Part shown: in pieces, positions 24,781 to 34,619 of the stretch
Position numbering within the stretch: the first letter of the stretch is position 1
How the letters are laid out: every line of letters starts with the position of its first letter
Source of the DNA: Magnetospirillum sp.
GTDB lineage: Bacteria > Pseudomonadota > Alphaproteobacteria > CACIAM-22H2
NCBI GenBank assembly: GCA_027532905.1
Contig: JAPZUA010000001.1
Span: 1,361,950 to 1,425,949 of the forward strand
Direction of reading: 5' to 3'
DNA: 64,000 nucleotides
Notes under the pieces: model-generated
Told to the model about the DNA's origin: nothing
Seen by the model: the letters and a program-made list of their open reading frames with translations, nothing else
The model's database searches: none
Made by a program: the position numbers and the translations under genes

Positions 24781-27050
24781 AGCAGCAACGCGTTGGCGAT
24801 TTCGTCGAGCAGCGCCGCCTTGCGGAACGGCTTAGCGAGATAGCCGGTCATGCCGACCGCAAACGAGCGCGCACGGTCGTCGTCGAACGCACCCGCCGTC
24901 ACCGCCACGATCGGCACGCGGCCTGCTTCGCCCGGCAGCGTGCGGATGGCGCGCGTGGCGTCGAGCCCGTCCATCTCGGGCATGTTCACGTCCATCAGCA
25001 CGAGATCGTAGGGTGCCGTGCGCACCGCCTCGACCGCTTCGAGGCCGTTGGCCGCCACGTCGACGCGCACGGGATAGGGCTTCAGCATTTCGATCGCGAC
25101 GAGACGGTTGGTCGCGTTGTCTTCGGCTAGCAGCAGGCGGATCGGGCGGCCGAGCGCTTCGGCGGCTTCTTCGATGCGCGCGATGGCGCTGGTCAGCGCC
25201 ACGTTCTCGCGCTTGGGCGTGGCGCTGGCGGCGACGGGCAGCGACAGGCGCACCTCGAAACGGCTGCCGCGCCCGAGCGTGCTGGCGGCCTGCACAGTAC
25301 CGCCCATCCGCTCGGCCAAGCGCCGCACGATCGCAAGCCCGAGCCCGGTGCCGCCGAAACGGCGCGCGACCGACGCATCGCCTTGAACGAACTCTTCGAA
25401 CAGATTCGGCAGATACGCCGGTGCGATGCCAATGCCCGTGTCGCTGACCGCCAGGCACAGTGCCACCCTGCCTGCAACCGCGACCGCCCCGTGGTCGACC
25501 GCAAGCTCGACGCGCACCGAGCCGGTTTCGGTGAACTTCACGGCGTTCGACACGAGATTGAGGGCGATCTGGCGCAGCCGGCCCGGATCGCCCGAAACCG
25601 CGTCCGGCAATTCCGGATCGGTCTCGTAATCGAGGGCAAGGCCCTTGGCGTCGGCGCGCGGCCGCACGATCTCGAGGGCACCCCGCACGCACTGGCGCAG
25701 ATCGAAGGCGATCTGCTCGAACTCGAGCCGGTCGGCATTGAGCTTCGAAAGATCGAGCACGTCGTTGACGATCAGCAGCAGGCTTTCGCTCGAATCGCGG
25801 ATAGCGACGGCGAGCTCGCGCTGATTGACGTCGAGAGGCGTATCGAGCAGCAGCCCCGAGATGCCCATGATGCCGTTCATCGGCGTGCGGATTTCGTGGC
25901 TCACGGTCGCCACGAAATTGGACTTGGCGAGATTGGCTGCTTCCGACGCGTTTTTGGCGGCAGCGAGCGCTTGGGCATTCGCCTGGATATTGGCGAGTGC
26001 CCGCGCTTGGGCGAATACGAGCAGGCTTGCCGAAAACCCAAGTGCCAGCACCAGCCACGGCGCCCACATCTCGTCGTTGCGCTCGAAGGCTTCGCCTGCG
26101 CCGAATTCGACGGTCCAGCTGCGTCCCAGCGCTTGGAACGCAACGTCGCGCGCGTTGCTCGGCGCAACGAGGCTCTGCGGCCAAGCTGCATGCATCAAGG
26201 CGGTTTCGGTTTTTTCCGAACCGTCGTAGATGCGGAAGGCGAGGCCCGAATCCCAGCTGCGCTGCATCCCCGCCATCAGATCCGGCATGCGGAACGGTGC
26301 AAACACGAAACCCAGCGGCTGGCGGGCTTCGCCCTTGAAGACCGGCGCGTAGATCACGAAACCCGGCGGGCGCGCGTCGCCCTGCTCGCCCGCAAGCACG
26401 ACTTTGCCGGACATTGTCGGTCGCCGTGCCGCGATCGCCGCGTCGATCGCCGTGCGGCGCGTGGCTTCGGAATACATGTCGAACCCGACCACGCCGCGAT
26501 TGCGGCCAACATAGGGCTCGTTGAAAGCGATCGGCACGTAGGCCTGACGCATTCCCGGCGGCCTAATCTCGTAGTCGACGCTGGCTTCGGCGCGCCCCAA
26601 TTCGGCGCGTAAGGCGGCCAGATGCGCCGCACGGCCCGGCTCCAGCACCAAGGGGGCAAAGCCGAATGCCTGATTGCCCGGCAGCGTTTCGCGCACGCGC
26701 GTCGCGGCGACGTAGGTCGCCCATTCGGCGCGCGTGACCTCGTCCGACGCCGCGAACAGTGCGGCTCCGCCGGACAGGGCCGTTTCGTAAACCAGCAGAT
26801 GGTTCGCCAGTGTCGCCATGAACCGATCGGTCTGGATCGCAAAGCGCGTTTCGACATCGGCGCGGCGCTCGAACCAGGCAAGGGCCGTCAATGCGAGCGA
26901 CAGGACCAGGCCGAACAGCAGATAGGTGACGGGACGGCGGTGCAGCGCCCGCGCGCGGTCGGGCGGCGCGGCGGCAACGGCGGGAGCGGACGACGCGGAA
27001 TAATCAGCCAAGCGAAAAACACCACGAGGATCGGCGCAGCCCTGCCGCAA
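24777..27050 (-). CDS. CHASE-domain hybrid sensor histidine kinase
   Basis: A 757-residue membrane hybrid kinase: first membrane helix 43-60, extracytoplasmic CHASE domain about 75-310, second helix about 330-348, HisKA with H385 in VSHEIRTP, HATPase ([24 protein letters not shown]), and a C-terminal receiver with D687 in [16 protein letters not shown] domains sense small ligands such as cytokinin-like adenines or short peptides. The start is unclear: no ATG precedes the first helix, only TTG at 27050 or 27011. Its stop overlaps that of the convergent flavoprotein gene. No output regulator is adjacent. Confidence 0.9.
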   Translation of the reverse strand: MRQGCADPRGVFRLADYSASSAPAVAAAPPDRARALHRRPVTYLLFGLVLSLALTALAWFERRADVETRFAIQTDRFMATLANHLLVYETALSGGAALFAASDEVTRAEWATYVAATRVRETLPGNQAFGFAPLVLEPGRAAHLAALRAELGRAEASVDYEIRPPGMRQAYVPIAFNEPYVGRNRGVVGFDMYSEATRRTAIDAAIAARRPTMSGKVVLAGEQGDARPPGFVIYAPVFKGEARQPLGFVFAPFRMPDLMAGMQRSWDSGLAFRIYDGSEKTETALMHAAWPQSLVAPSNARDVAFQALGRSWTVEFGAGEAFERNDEMWAPWLVLALGFSASLLVFAQARALANIQANAQALAAAKNASEAANLAKSNFVATVSHEIRTPMNGIMGISGLLLDTPLDVNQRELAVAIRDSSESLLLIVNDVLDLSKLNADRLEFEQIAFDLRQCVRGALEIVRPRADAKGLALDYETDPELPDAVSGDPGRLRQIALNLVSNAVKFTETGSVRVELAVDHGAVAVAGRVALCLAVSDTGIGIAPAYLPNLFEEFVQGDASVARRFGGTGLGLAIVRRLAERMGGTVQAASTLGRGSRFEVRLSLPVAASATPKRENVALTSAIARIEEAAEALGRPIRLLLAEDNATNRLVAIEMLKPYPVRVDVAANGLEAVEAVRTAPYDLVLMDVNMPEMDGLDATRAIRTLPGEAGRVPIVAVTAGAFDDDRARSFAVGMTGYLAKPFRKAALLDEIANALLL

Positions 27051-27255
27051 ACGCCCAGGCTTTTCGTTTAGCCGAACCGCCGCACCCGGTCCAGCGGCAA
27101 AGGGCCAGCGGCAAAGGGGCCAGCGCCGAAAGCGCTGGTCAGCACCTGGCTTTACGCGGCATTAATGATTTCGGTTCAGATTTGTCTGAACTATATGACC
27201 AAACAACGCCCGCGGTCCTGCAGGCGCTTTGGCTGTTGGATGCGAGCAATACAGA
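27051..27255. promoter_or_regulatory. Divergent promoter between two sensor kinases, with palindrome and tandem repeat
   Basis: This gap serves a leftward and a rightward kinase gene. A perfect palindrome GTTCAGA-TTTG-TCTGAAC lies at 27174-27191, 65 bases before the rightward start, and looks like an operator. CCAGCGGCAAAGGG occurs twice head to tail (27091-27104, 27105-27118), followed directly by a stem CCAGCGC/GCGCTGG (27120-27138). No gene fits here. Confidence 0.5.
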
Positions 27256-28932
27256 ATGCGTTCCGCCGCTTGGCCTTTTGCGATCGTCGCCGTTTTTGCA
27301 CTTGCAATGCTGTTTGCCGCGAATTGGATCCGCAACCAGGAGGCTGCTTTTCGCATCGCCGAGGTTGAGCGAACCTTGCGCGCGGCGGCAAGCCATGCCG
27401 AACAAACGCTCGCACTGGCCGACACGATCCTGCAAAACGCGCTCACGGCGCTGCACGGCCGCAATCCCGACATGCTCGACGCGGCCGAACTAGCGGAGAT
27501 CGAACGCGGGGCGGTGGGCAGCCTCACCCAGGTCATGCAGCTCGATCTGTACGGCCCCGGCGGCACCAGCAAGCGGCTCGGTGCGGCCGCGAATGTCGCG
27601 GACCGCGACTACTTCGCCGCACAGACCGACGCGGGGCGCGCCCTGCCCGCACGCGCCAAGCTCGCCGACGCGCGCAGCGACCTCGCGATCGGCGCGCCGA
27701 TCCTCGGCGGCCCAAACAACAGCTGGGTCATCAACGTCTCGCGCCCGATTATGGCGGCCGACGGCCGCATGGCGGGCGTTGCCGCCGTGGCCGTGCCGCT
27801 CGAGATTTTCAACAATCTCTATACGGCGCTGCTGGCCGACCCCAGCGACTTTCTCGCGCTGTGGCGCACCGACGGCACGATTCTCGTGCGGGCACCGGAC
27901 GACGCGGCATCGCGCGGCCGCATGATCCCCGACGCGCCGATCTGGGCGCACGACCCGTACGCACGGTCGGGCAGCTTCGCCGCGGCACCCCACGCCGACA
28001 GCCGCGCGCGCACGATCGTTTTCCAAGGCTTGGCGCCGATGCCGCTGGTGCTCGCCTACGCGATCGAAGAGCGCGGCCTCACATGGGCGGCCCTCATACG
28101 CTATTGGCCGCTGATCGCAGTCGCGGCAGCGGCCCTTGTTGCTGCGTTCGCGTTCGCGTGGCGCTCGCTCGACGCCACGCTCGCCTTGCGCAAGTCGAAC
28201 GCCGATCTGCGCACGGCCGAAGCGCAGGCGCGCAGTGCCGCCGACGCGCGCGGCGCTTTCATCGCCAACATGAACCACGAGCTGCGCACGCCGCTAAACG
28301 CCGTGATCGGTTTCTCGCAGATGATTTCGGGCCAAGTGCTGGGCCCCATCGGCAACGCGCGCTACGGCGAATATGCGCGCGACATCGAAATGTCGGGGGC
28401 GCATCTTCTCGCCCTCATCGACGACATCATCGATTTCTCGGCGATCGATTCGGGCCATCGGCCGCTCGAAGTGGGGGCGATCGACGTTGCGGCCTGCATC
28501 GGCGACGCGCTCAAGATCATCCGCCCGCTCGCGCAAGCGCGCCGGATCGACTTTGCGGTCGATCTCGAAACGGGTAACATCGCGGGCGATGCGCGCGCGG
28601 TGCGCCAGATTCTGGTCAATGTCATGTCGAACGCGATCAAGTTTTCCCCGCCCGGCTCGCATGTGCGCATCGCCGGCCATACGGCGCTCGCAAAACGGTT
28701 CTACGAAATCACCGTCGTCGACGAGGGGCGCGGTTTTGCGAACGACGAATTGGCGCGCGTGGGCCAGGTCTTTTTCCGCACACAGCAGACGCGTACCCAG
28801 GCGATCGCCGGCTCGGGCCTCGGCCTTTCGATCGCGCGGCGCTTGGCCGAATTGATGGGCGGTGCAGTCGAAATCGCCAACGCCGCCGACCACGGGGCAG
28901 AAATCCGGCTGCGCATGCCGACCGCAGCATGA
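27256..28932 (+). CDS. dCACHE-type sensor histidine kinase
   Basis: A 558-residue membrane kinase with helices at about 7-24 and 283-302 enclosing a double-CACHE/PDC-like sensor (about 35-270, with ADRDYFAAQTDAG and SWVINVSRPI, the amine/carboxylate-sensing style). H341 is in MNHELRTPLNAVIGFSQMI and the HATPase domain has NVMSNAIKFS and GSGLGLSIARRL. There is no receiver. Its stop overlaps the start of an aspartate-dehydrogenase-like gene by four bases. The start at 27256 (MRSAAWP) is preferred over a GTG/TTG nine codons earlier. Confidence 0.9.
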   Translation: MRSAAWPFAIVAVFALAMLFAANWIRNQEAAFRIAEVERTLRAAASHAEQTLALADTILQNALTALHGRNPDMLDAAELAEIERGAVGSLTQVMQLDLYGPGGTSKRLGAAANVADRDYFAAQTDAGRALPARAKLADARSDLAIGAPILGGPNNSWVINVSRPIMAADGRMAGVAAVAVPLEIFNNLYTALLADPSDFLALWRTDGTILVRAPDDAASRGRMIPDAPIWAHDPYARSGSFAAAPHADSRARTIVFQGLAPMPLVLAYAIEERGLTWAALIRYWPLIAVAAAALVAAFAFAWRSLDATLALRKSNADLRTAEAQARSAADARGAFIANMNHELRTPLNAVIGFSQMISGQVLGPIGNARYGEYARDIEMSGAHLLALIDDIIDFSAIDSGHRPLEVGAIDVAACIGDALKIIRPLAQARRIDFAVDLETGNIAGDARAVRQILVNVMSNAIKFSPPGSHVRIAGHTALAKRFYEITVVDEGRGFANDELARVGQVFFRTQQTRTQAIAGSGLGLSIARRLAELMGGAVEIANAADHGAEIRLRMPTAA

Positions 28933-29726
28933 GCGGTGGGGCCGTCACGGTCGGCATCTTGGGGCTCGGCCGCATCGGCACGCGGCTTGTGCGCTTGCTC
29001 GCAGGCGCGGGCGACGGCTTGCGCGTTGCCGCAATCCTGGCGCGACGCGACGCAGGCGAGGTGCCGCGCGATCTTGTGTGCGCCGATTGGGATACGTTTC
29101 TGGCGCGCAAGCCCGACATCGTCGTCGAGTGCGCTTCGCGCGAAACGCTGGCCGATCTCGGGCCAAAACTGCTTGCAGCCGGCATCGATCTCGTGCCGCT
29201 GTCGCTCACGGCTTTTTGCGATCCGGCGGTCGAAGCTTCATTGACGCAAGCCGCCGCACACGGCCCCGGGCGGCTCGAGATTCCGCCGGGGGCCATCGGC
29301 ACGCTCGATCTGCTGGCGGCCGCGCGCGAAGCGGGCCTTACAAGTGTGGTCTATCGGCAATCGAAATCGGTGGCGGCATGGCGGGTGTCGCCGGCCGCAA
29401 CGCTCGTCGATCTCGACGCCATCGCCGCGCGCAGCGTGTTCCTGGCCGGCAGCGTGCGCGAAATCGCCGCGAAGTTCCCGAACAATCTCAACGTCTCGGT
29501 TGGCGTGGCACTCGCCGGGCTCGGGCTCGACCGCACGCGCGTCGAACTCGTCGCCGATCCAGCCGCGACGGCCACGACGCATACGCTCGAAATCGTGGCC
29601 GATCCCGGTACGGCAAGTTTGCAGATCGGCGGGCGCGCGGTCCCGCCCGGCGGCGATCCAGCCGACTACACGACCTACAGCCTCATGCGCGTGCTGCGCC
29701 GCCGCGTGGCGCGCGTTGCTTTTTAA
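28929..29726 (+). CDS. Aspartate dehydrogenase-family oxidoreductase
   Basis: A 265-residue NAD(P)-dependent enzyme with a Rossmann loop GILGLGRIGTRL (about 9-20) and the aspartate dehydrogenase signatures EIPPGAIGTLDLLAAA and AAKFPNNLNVSVGVALAG. AspDH converts L-aspartate to oxaloacetate or to iminoaspartate feeding NAD synthesis (NadX). No nadA/nadC is adjacent. Translational coupling to the preceding kinase (ATGA) is odd, and it faces the oxidase gene with 12 bases between stops. Substrate could be another amino acid of the catabolic island. Confidence 0.87.
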   Translation: MSGGAVTVGILGLGRIGTRLVRLLAGAGDGLRVAAILARRDAGEVPRDLVCADWDTFLARKPDIVVECASRETLADLGPKLLAAGIDLVPLSLTAFCDPAVEASLTQAAAHGPGRLEIPPGAIGTLDLLAAAREAGLTSVVYRQSKSVAAWRVSPAATLVDLDAIAARSVFLAGSVREIAAKFPNNLNVSVGVALAGLGLDRTRVELVADPAATATTHTLEIVADPGTASLQIGGRAVPPGGDPADYTTYSLMRVLRRRVARVAF

Positions 29727-29738
29727 TCGAAGCGCGGG

Positions 29739-32618
29739 CTAGCCGAAGCGTTCGATCGAAAACGGCGCCACGTCGAAATCCGGTTTGCGCCCTGCCGCCA
29801 GATCTGCCGCAAGCTTGCCCACGATCGGCCCCAGCGTGTAGCCGTTCGAGGTGACCGCGTTGAAGAAGCCCGGCACGCCCGGCACTTCGCCGACCAACGG
29901 GGCACCGTCGAGATTGACGTTCATCGCCGCCCAGCCACGCAGCACATTGTAGCCGTCGAGGGCTGGCACCACGCGGCGCGCAACCCACAAATTGCCTTCC
30001 ATCGACGCACGCAGCACGCGCGGCAAGCCGGTGGCGGGATCGGACGCTGCCGTCCAGCCGCCGCCGACGATGAAGCCGCCGGTGTCGGCCTGTTTCAGCG
30101 TGAGATGGCGATCGGCGTGTGCAACGAGTTGCGAGACGATCTTCGGCCCCGGATTGGTTACCACGATCTGCAAAGGGGCACCCTTCACGGGCACGTTCAC
30201 GCCGAGCATGCGCCCGATCGCGGCACTCCACGGGCCGGCCGCATTGACGATGCGCTTGCAGCGGATCGTGCCGTTCGAGGCCGTGACGCGGAAGCCGCTG
30301 CCGTCGCGCGCGATCGCGCGGATTTCCGTGCCCGTCTCGAACCGTGCCCCGCGCTGCTGGGCAAGTTGCACGACCGCGTAGGTCGCGGTCGCGGGATTGA
30401 TCTTGCCCTCGGACGGGCAATAGGCCGCACCGATCAATTTATCGGATAAGGCGGGTGCGAGGTTGCGCAGCTCGTTGGCGCCAATCACCGAACAATCGAC
30501 GCCATAGGATTTTTCGAGCGCGGTTTTGGCCGCCAAGAATTCCATGTCGCGTTTTGTTTCGGCGACCATGAGACCGCCCGTCGTGCGGATCTCGAGATCG
30601 AGACCCGAATCGCGTTCGATTTGGCGCCAAAGTTCGATGGCGGCCGGGCCCAGCACGAGCGTCTGCGCGGCAGGCCCGCCGCCCGCTTGCGCTTTGCTGC
30701 CGAAATCGAACGACAGCAGCTGCACATGCAGGCTGCCGGCATTGGCCCCCGAAGCCTGCAGATTGGGCGCGTCGCGCTCGGCCACCAAGGTTTCGACCCC
30801 GTGCTCGGCAAGGGCAAGCGCGCACGAAGCACCCAGAATGCCGCCGCCGACCACAAGCACGTCGGTCGTGCGGTCGAAGCTGGGGCCCGCATGCGCAAGG
30901 CGCGTGCGCGCAGCGATCGGCAACGGCGCTTCGACCTCTTTGTGCCCGCCCCATTCGCCTTGCTCGAAGGCAAGGGAAGCGACGGGGACAGGTTTGGCCG
31001 GAACGCGGGGTGCGAAAAAATCGTACATGCCGGGGGCAACGCCTGTTTTCGCCTGCACGAGGCGCGCAAGCGTGGCCGCGCAATTGCGGCCCTGGCAGCG
31101 GCCCATGCCCGCACGCGTCATGCGCTTGATCGCGCCCAGCGACGAAGCCCCTTCGTCCAAACACGCGCGCACGCGGCCTGCGGTTACTTCCTCGCAGCGG
31201 CACACGATCGTTGTGTCGGCAAGTGCCTGCGCATCGAAAGCGGGCTGCGGGTAGAGGCGCCAAAGCGCATCTTGGAAAGTGCGCGCGGCGGCAAGGGCGC
31301 GCAGCGTTTCGGCCGCTGGCGTGCGGCCCACGATGGCGGCCCCCGCCAATTGGCCGCGCGCCGTGGCAATGCGTGCACCGCCAATATCGGCGCCGTCGCC
31401 CACGACGTAAACGCCCGGCACGTTGCAGCTGCCGTCGGCGGCTGCGTCGGCGGCAAGATAGCCGACATGTCGATCGACGAAACGATGGGCCACGCCCAAT
31501 TGGCGCGCCAATTCGCTCGACGGGACGAAGCCGTAGCCGAGCGCCAGTGCATCGCCTTCGAGCCTTGTGCCGTCGTCGAGATGTGCTGCCGCAAATGTGC
31601 CGTCCGGCCCTGCTTCGGCAGCGACGATGCGCCGTTCCCACAGGATCGGCACGTTGGCGGCCGCGAGCGTGCGCAGCATCGCGATCCCGTCGAAAGCAAG
31701 ATCGGGGGCGGCCAGCGCCAAGCGCATCGCATCACGCAATGCCGAAAAGCCAGGGCGCGGGGCTGTCTCGACGACAGCAACGATCTTGGCGCCGCCGCGC
31801 ACAAGCTCGACCGCTGTTTGCAGATTGAGCGGCCCGTTGCCGGCCACGATGGTGGCCGCCCCCGCCGCCACGCGATAGCTGCGCGCCAAAGTCTGTGCGG
31901 CCCCCGTCGTCATCACGCCGGGCAAGGTCCAGCCTGGCATCGGCACCGGGCGCTCGTAAGCGCCGGCCGCAAGCACCAGATGCTTGGCCGCAAACAGCAC
32001 CGCGCGGCCATCCACGAGCGCGCCGATTTCGTCCAGCGCAAAAGCGCTCCACACATGCGCGTCGCTGAAGATCTCCACGCCTGCGTCGCGCGCAGCCGCG
32101 ACCAACGCAGAGCCGCTACGGAATTGTTTGTCGGGCGAAGCGGCTTCGTAGGCGGGGGCGAGCGGTTTGAAATATTGGCCGCCAGGCTGCGGCCGTTCAT
32201 CGAGGATGACGACCTTCAAGCCCGCTCGTGCGGCGACAAGGGCGGCATTGAGCCCGGCCGCACCCGCACCGACCACGAGCACGTCCACGGCGCGGCGCTC
32301 CGGCTGTGCCGCAGGCGGCGGTGCTAGCGCAGACGGATCGGCCGAGGCGGCCGAGCGCACATCCATGCCGTCTTCGGCTTTGACGAGACAGGCGCGCTGT
32401 TCGGGTTTGCCGTCGACCGCGACGACGCATTCGAAGCACGCCCCCATGCCGCACCACACGCCGCGTGGCGCACCCGAACGCGCATGGCGCAGCGTTCGCA
32501 AGCCGGCGGCCGTGAGGGCAGCGGCCAGCGTTTCGCCCGCCACGGCCGGCACGGTTTGGCCGTCGAAGCGAAACGCAATGGGCGCGCCGATGCGGGCGGC
32601 GGAAAGACGCTGCGTCAA
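29739..32618 (-). CDS. One-chain sarcosine/opine-oxidase-like flavoprotein (2Fe-2S + FAD + BFD + DAO)
   Basis: A 959-residue fusion. Domain 1 (12-95) is a 2Fe-2S ferredoxin-like Fer2_4 module with C56, C61, C64, C77. Domain 2 (112-450) is a pyridine-nucleotide-disulfide-type FAD unit (VLVVGAGAAGLNAA). Domain 3 (about 470-545) is a BFD-like 2Fe-2S module (CRCEE ... GMGRCQGRNC). Domain 4 (about 582-955) is a DAO-type FAD oxidase (VLVVGGGILGASCA, AAGPWSAAIGRMLG). In HcnABC, opine oxidase and hydroxyproline dehydrogenases these are separate subunits. The start is a TTG inside the TTGA overlap with the aminotransferase stop. It should oxidise a secondary amine, opine or D-amino acid; which one is not determined. 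Confidence 0.88.
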   Translation of the reverse strand: MTQRLSAARIGAPIAFRFDGQTVPAVAGETLAAALTAAGLRTLRHARSGAPRGVWCGMGACFECVVAVDGKPEQRACLVKAEDGMDVRSAASADPSALAPPPAAQPERRAVDVLVVGAGAAGLNAALVAARAGLKVVILDERPQPGGQYFKPLAPAYEAASPDKQFRSGSALVAAARDAGVEIFSDAHVWSAFALDEIGALVDGRAVLFAAKHLVLAAGAYERPVPMPGWTLPGVMTTGAAQTLARSYRVAAGAATIVAGNGPLNLQTAVELVRGGAKIVAVVETAPRPGFSALRDAMRLALAAPDLAFDGIAMLRTLAAANVPILWERRIVAAEAGPDGTFAAAHLDDGTRLEGDALALGYGFVPSSELARQLGVAHRFVDRHVGYLAADAAADGSCNVPGVYVVGDGADIGGARIATARGQLAGAAIVGRTPAAETLRALAAARTFQDALWRLYPQPAFDAQALADTTIVCRCEEVTAGRVRACLDEGASSLGAIKRMTRAGMGRCQGRNCAATLARLVQAKTGVAPGMYDFFAPRVPAKPVPVASLAFEQGEWGGHKEVEAPLPIAARTRLAHAGPSFDRTTDVLVVGGGILGASCALALAEHGVETLVAERDAPNLQASGANAGSLHVQLLSFDFGSKAQAGGGPAAQTLVLGPAAIELWRQIERDSGLDLEIRTTGGLMVAETKRDMEFLAAKTALEKSYGVDCSVIGANELRNLAPALSDKLIGAAYCPSEGKINPATATYAVVQLAQQRGARFETGTEIRAIARDGSGFRVTASNGTIRCKRIVNAAGPWSAAIGRMLGVNVPVKGAPLQIVVTNPGPKIVSQLVAHADRHLTLKQADTGGFIVGGGWTAASDPATGLPRVLRASMEGNLWVARRVVPALDGYNVLRGWAAMNVNLDGAPLVGEVPGVPGFFNAVTSNGYTLGPIVGKLAADLAAGRKPDFDVAPFSIERFG

Positions 32619-33496
32619 AGCTTCGTCCCGTGCCAGCCGGCCTCGCGCTTGCGCCAATAGATTTCGTTGAGGGCGCGCGTCACCGGTCCCGGCGCACCGC
32701 CGCGAATGGCGCGGCCCGCAACCTCGCGCACGCCCAAAGCGGCCCCCGAGGTCGAGCAAGTGAATACCTCATCGGCCACAAACAGATCGAACGCCGTCAC
32801 CGCCGATTCGGCGACCGGCAAGCCAAGCTCGGCGGCAAGCTCGAAGAAGGTGCGTCGCGTGATGCCGTGCAGCACGCCCAAAGCGGGGCTGCGTAGCACG
32901 CCGTCTTTGACGAGAAAGATGTTCGAGCGCGGCGCTTCCTCGACAAAACCCTGCGCCGACAGCCACACGACGTCGTCGTAGCCGGAATCGAGCGCTTCGA
33001 TTTTGGCGAGCTGGTACTGCAGGCGTGCGGTGTGCTTGTAGCGTGGATCAAGCGTGTCGGGCGCCATGCCGCGCTGATGGCCGATCTGCAGGCGAATCCC
33101 GGTTTCGCGCTGCTGTGCCGTGCCGAGATGCGCATAAGGTGTGGCAAAAGCGCGCACCGAGGGTTTGGCCGCGCGCGGATCGGAATTGCCGGGAGCGAGC
33201 ATGCCGCGCGTGACGATGATTTTGATCGCGGCATCGGCAAGCCCGTTGCGGCGCGCGGTTTCGCACACGATATGCGACCAGCCAGCCGCATCGATGCCGG
33301 TATCGATGCGCGCGGCGTGCAGCGTGTCGACGAGGCGAGCGACATGCAGATCGAGGCGGAACACGAGGCCCTTCCACGCCGAGACGACCTCGTACACGCC
33401 GTCGCCGAACTGCACGCCCAGATCGAACGCCGACAGCCGCGCCTGGCTTTCGGGCACGTAAGAACCGTCGCAATAGAGAATGGGTTCGCTCGCCAT
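32615..33496 (-). CDS. Class IV aminotransferase (D-amino acid/branched-chain type)
   Basis: A 293-residue PLP enzyme. It has the D-alanine aminotransferase-like start PILYCDGSYVPESQARLSAFD followed by FGDGVYEVV, the catalytic lysine in RYKHTARLQYQ, and the PLP-phosphate region GITRRTFFEL with VEEAPRSNIF. It removes or exchanges amino groups, usually with pyruvate/D-alanine or 2-oxoglutarate. Overlap by four bases with the downstream oxidase gene and 18 bases from the phosphotriesterase-family gene put it in one catabolic unit. Confidence 0.88.
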   Translation of the reverse strand: MASEPILYCDGSYVPESQARLSAFDLGVQFGDGVYEVVSAWKGLVFRLDLHVARLVDTLHAARIDTGIDAAGWSHIVCETARRNGLADAAIKIIVTRGMLAPGNSDPRAAKPSVRAFATPYAHLGTAQQRETGIRLQIGHQRGMAPDTLDPRYKHTARLQYQLAKIEALDSGYDDVVWLSAQGFVEEAPRSNIFLVKDGVLRSPALGVLHGITRRTFFELAAELGLPVAESAVTAFDLFVADEVFTCSTSGAALGVREVAGRAIRGGAPGPVTRALNEIYWRKREAGWHGTKL

Positions 33497-33514
33497 AAAT
33501 TCTTCCCCTCGCCT

Positions 33515-34534
33515 TCAAACGCCGCAAACGAAGCGGCGCGGATTGTCGCACATCAGCATCGCGATCTCGGCCGCCGAGAAGCCGCGGTCGCGCATCAGGC
33601 CCGGCACGTTGGCGGGCAGATGCGCGTAGCCGTGCCCGCCATAGGCCGCCAAGCGCGAACGCGTGCAAATGTCGTGCGAGAGCAGCAGCCGGTCGCCCCA
33701 GCCGTCGCTGATCGCCTGACGGATATAGCGCAGCCGCATCCAATCGGTCGGCAAATCGGCGATGCCCATCCAGTAATTCGACGTCTCGATGCCGAAGAAG
33801 TCGAATTCGAGCCAGCAGCCGCGCTTGGCAAGCTCGGCCATCGCCGGATAGTCGAAATAGGTGCGGTCGATGTGGCTGATCGCAACGCAAGCCGGATCGG
33901 CGCCGTTGGCCTCGAGAATGTCCAGAATCTGATGCGGCGCTTGGCTATGGCGGCCGGGATGCACATTGATCGACACACCCGTGCGCCGATGCGCGATGGC
34001 ACTTGCCGCAAGCGACCGGCGCTCGAAATCCACCAACGGCCAGCTGCAGCCCACCTCGCCGATGAGGCCCGCTTTGACGTCGCTGCCCGCACAGCCCACG
34101 CGGATCTGGCTCTCGATGAAATCGGCGAGAAACCCGACATCGTGGGCGCGGAATTCAGGGGCGACGAACGGGGCCGTGTAGAACCCCGCACCCGCGACGA
34201 TGGCGACACCCGTGGCAGCCGAAAGATCGCGCAAACCGACGGGGTCGGGCGCGATGCCGATCGTCGACAGCTCGAAAATGGTGCCGCCGCCGGCCTTGGC
34301 GAAGGCCGCAAGCTCGATCGCGGCAATATCGCGCTGCGTGAGGCGATGGTTGCCCTTGTGGTCGTTCGGGCGATAGGCGACCGCATGGGCATTGGCGAGC
34401 GTGATCGGCGTGTCGGCGATCGCGGGATCGCGCAGGTCGAGCGGTGTGAGATCGCACAGCACGTGCTCGTGCGGCAGGACGAGGCCCAACGCATCGGCCG
34501 ATTTGGGCCCCAGTACCGTGGTTACATTCGCCAT
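33515..34534 (-). CDS. Phosphotriesterase-family metal-dependent hydrolase
   Basis: A 339-residue TIM-barrel amidohydrolase of the phosphotriesterase/lactonase family: first-strand metal ligands in VLPHEHVLCDL, GLIGEVGCSWPL near the carbamylated-lysine strand, histidines in INVHPGR and ISHIDR, and the final aspartate in LLSHDICTR. Known members cleave lactones, N-acyl or phosphotriester substrates. With the aminotransferase and oxidase it points to breakdown of a lactam, lactone or N-acyl amine; inference only. It is divergent from the DapA-family gene, and the start at 34534 avoids running into that promoter. Confidence 0.88.
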   Translation of the reverse strand: MANVTTVLGPKSADALGLVLPHEHVLCDLTPLDLRDPAIADTPITLANAHAVAYRPNDHKGNHRLTQRDIAAIELAAFAKAGGGTIFELSTIGIAPDPVGLRDLSAATGVAIVAGAGFYTAPFVAPEFRAHDVGFLADFIESQIRVGCAGSDVKAGLIGEVGCSWPLVDFERRSLAASAIAHRRTGVSINVHPGRHSQAPHQILDILEANGADPACVAISHIDRTYFDYPAMAELAKRGCWLEFDFFGIETSNYWMGIADLPTDWMRLRYIRQAISDGWGDRLLLSHDICTRSRLAAYGGHGYAHLPANVPGLMRDRGFSAAEIAMLMCDNPRRFVCGV

Positions 34535-34600
34535 CCCGCCCCGCCCCGAAACGCACCCTTGCACAAAACCGCCGCCCGCGCGCAATATCGCCCGCAACAT

Positions 34601-34618
34601 CATACAATCGGATACAAG
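34601..34618. promoter_or_regulatory. Direct repeat ATACAA before the DapA-family gene
   Basis: CATACAATCGGATACAAG carries ATACAA twice, ten bases apart, just before the ATG at 34620 and in the gap shared with the divergent phosphotriesterase gene. CATACAAT recurs at 35547-35554, before the solute-binding-protein gene. A-T-A-C-A-A half-sites are common in GntR-family operators, so shared control of the island is plausible. No such regulator gene is in view. The site overlaps the expected ribosome-site region. Confidence 0.4.
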
Positions 34619-34619
34619 C

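Noticed and set aside
27120-27138. Terminator hairpin CCAGCGC/GCGCTGG
   Set aside because: It lies between two divergent starts, where no transcript should end, and lacks a T-run.
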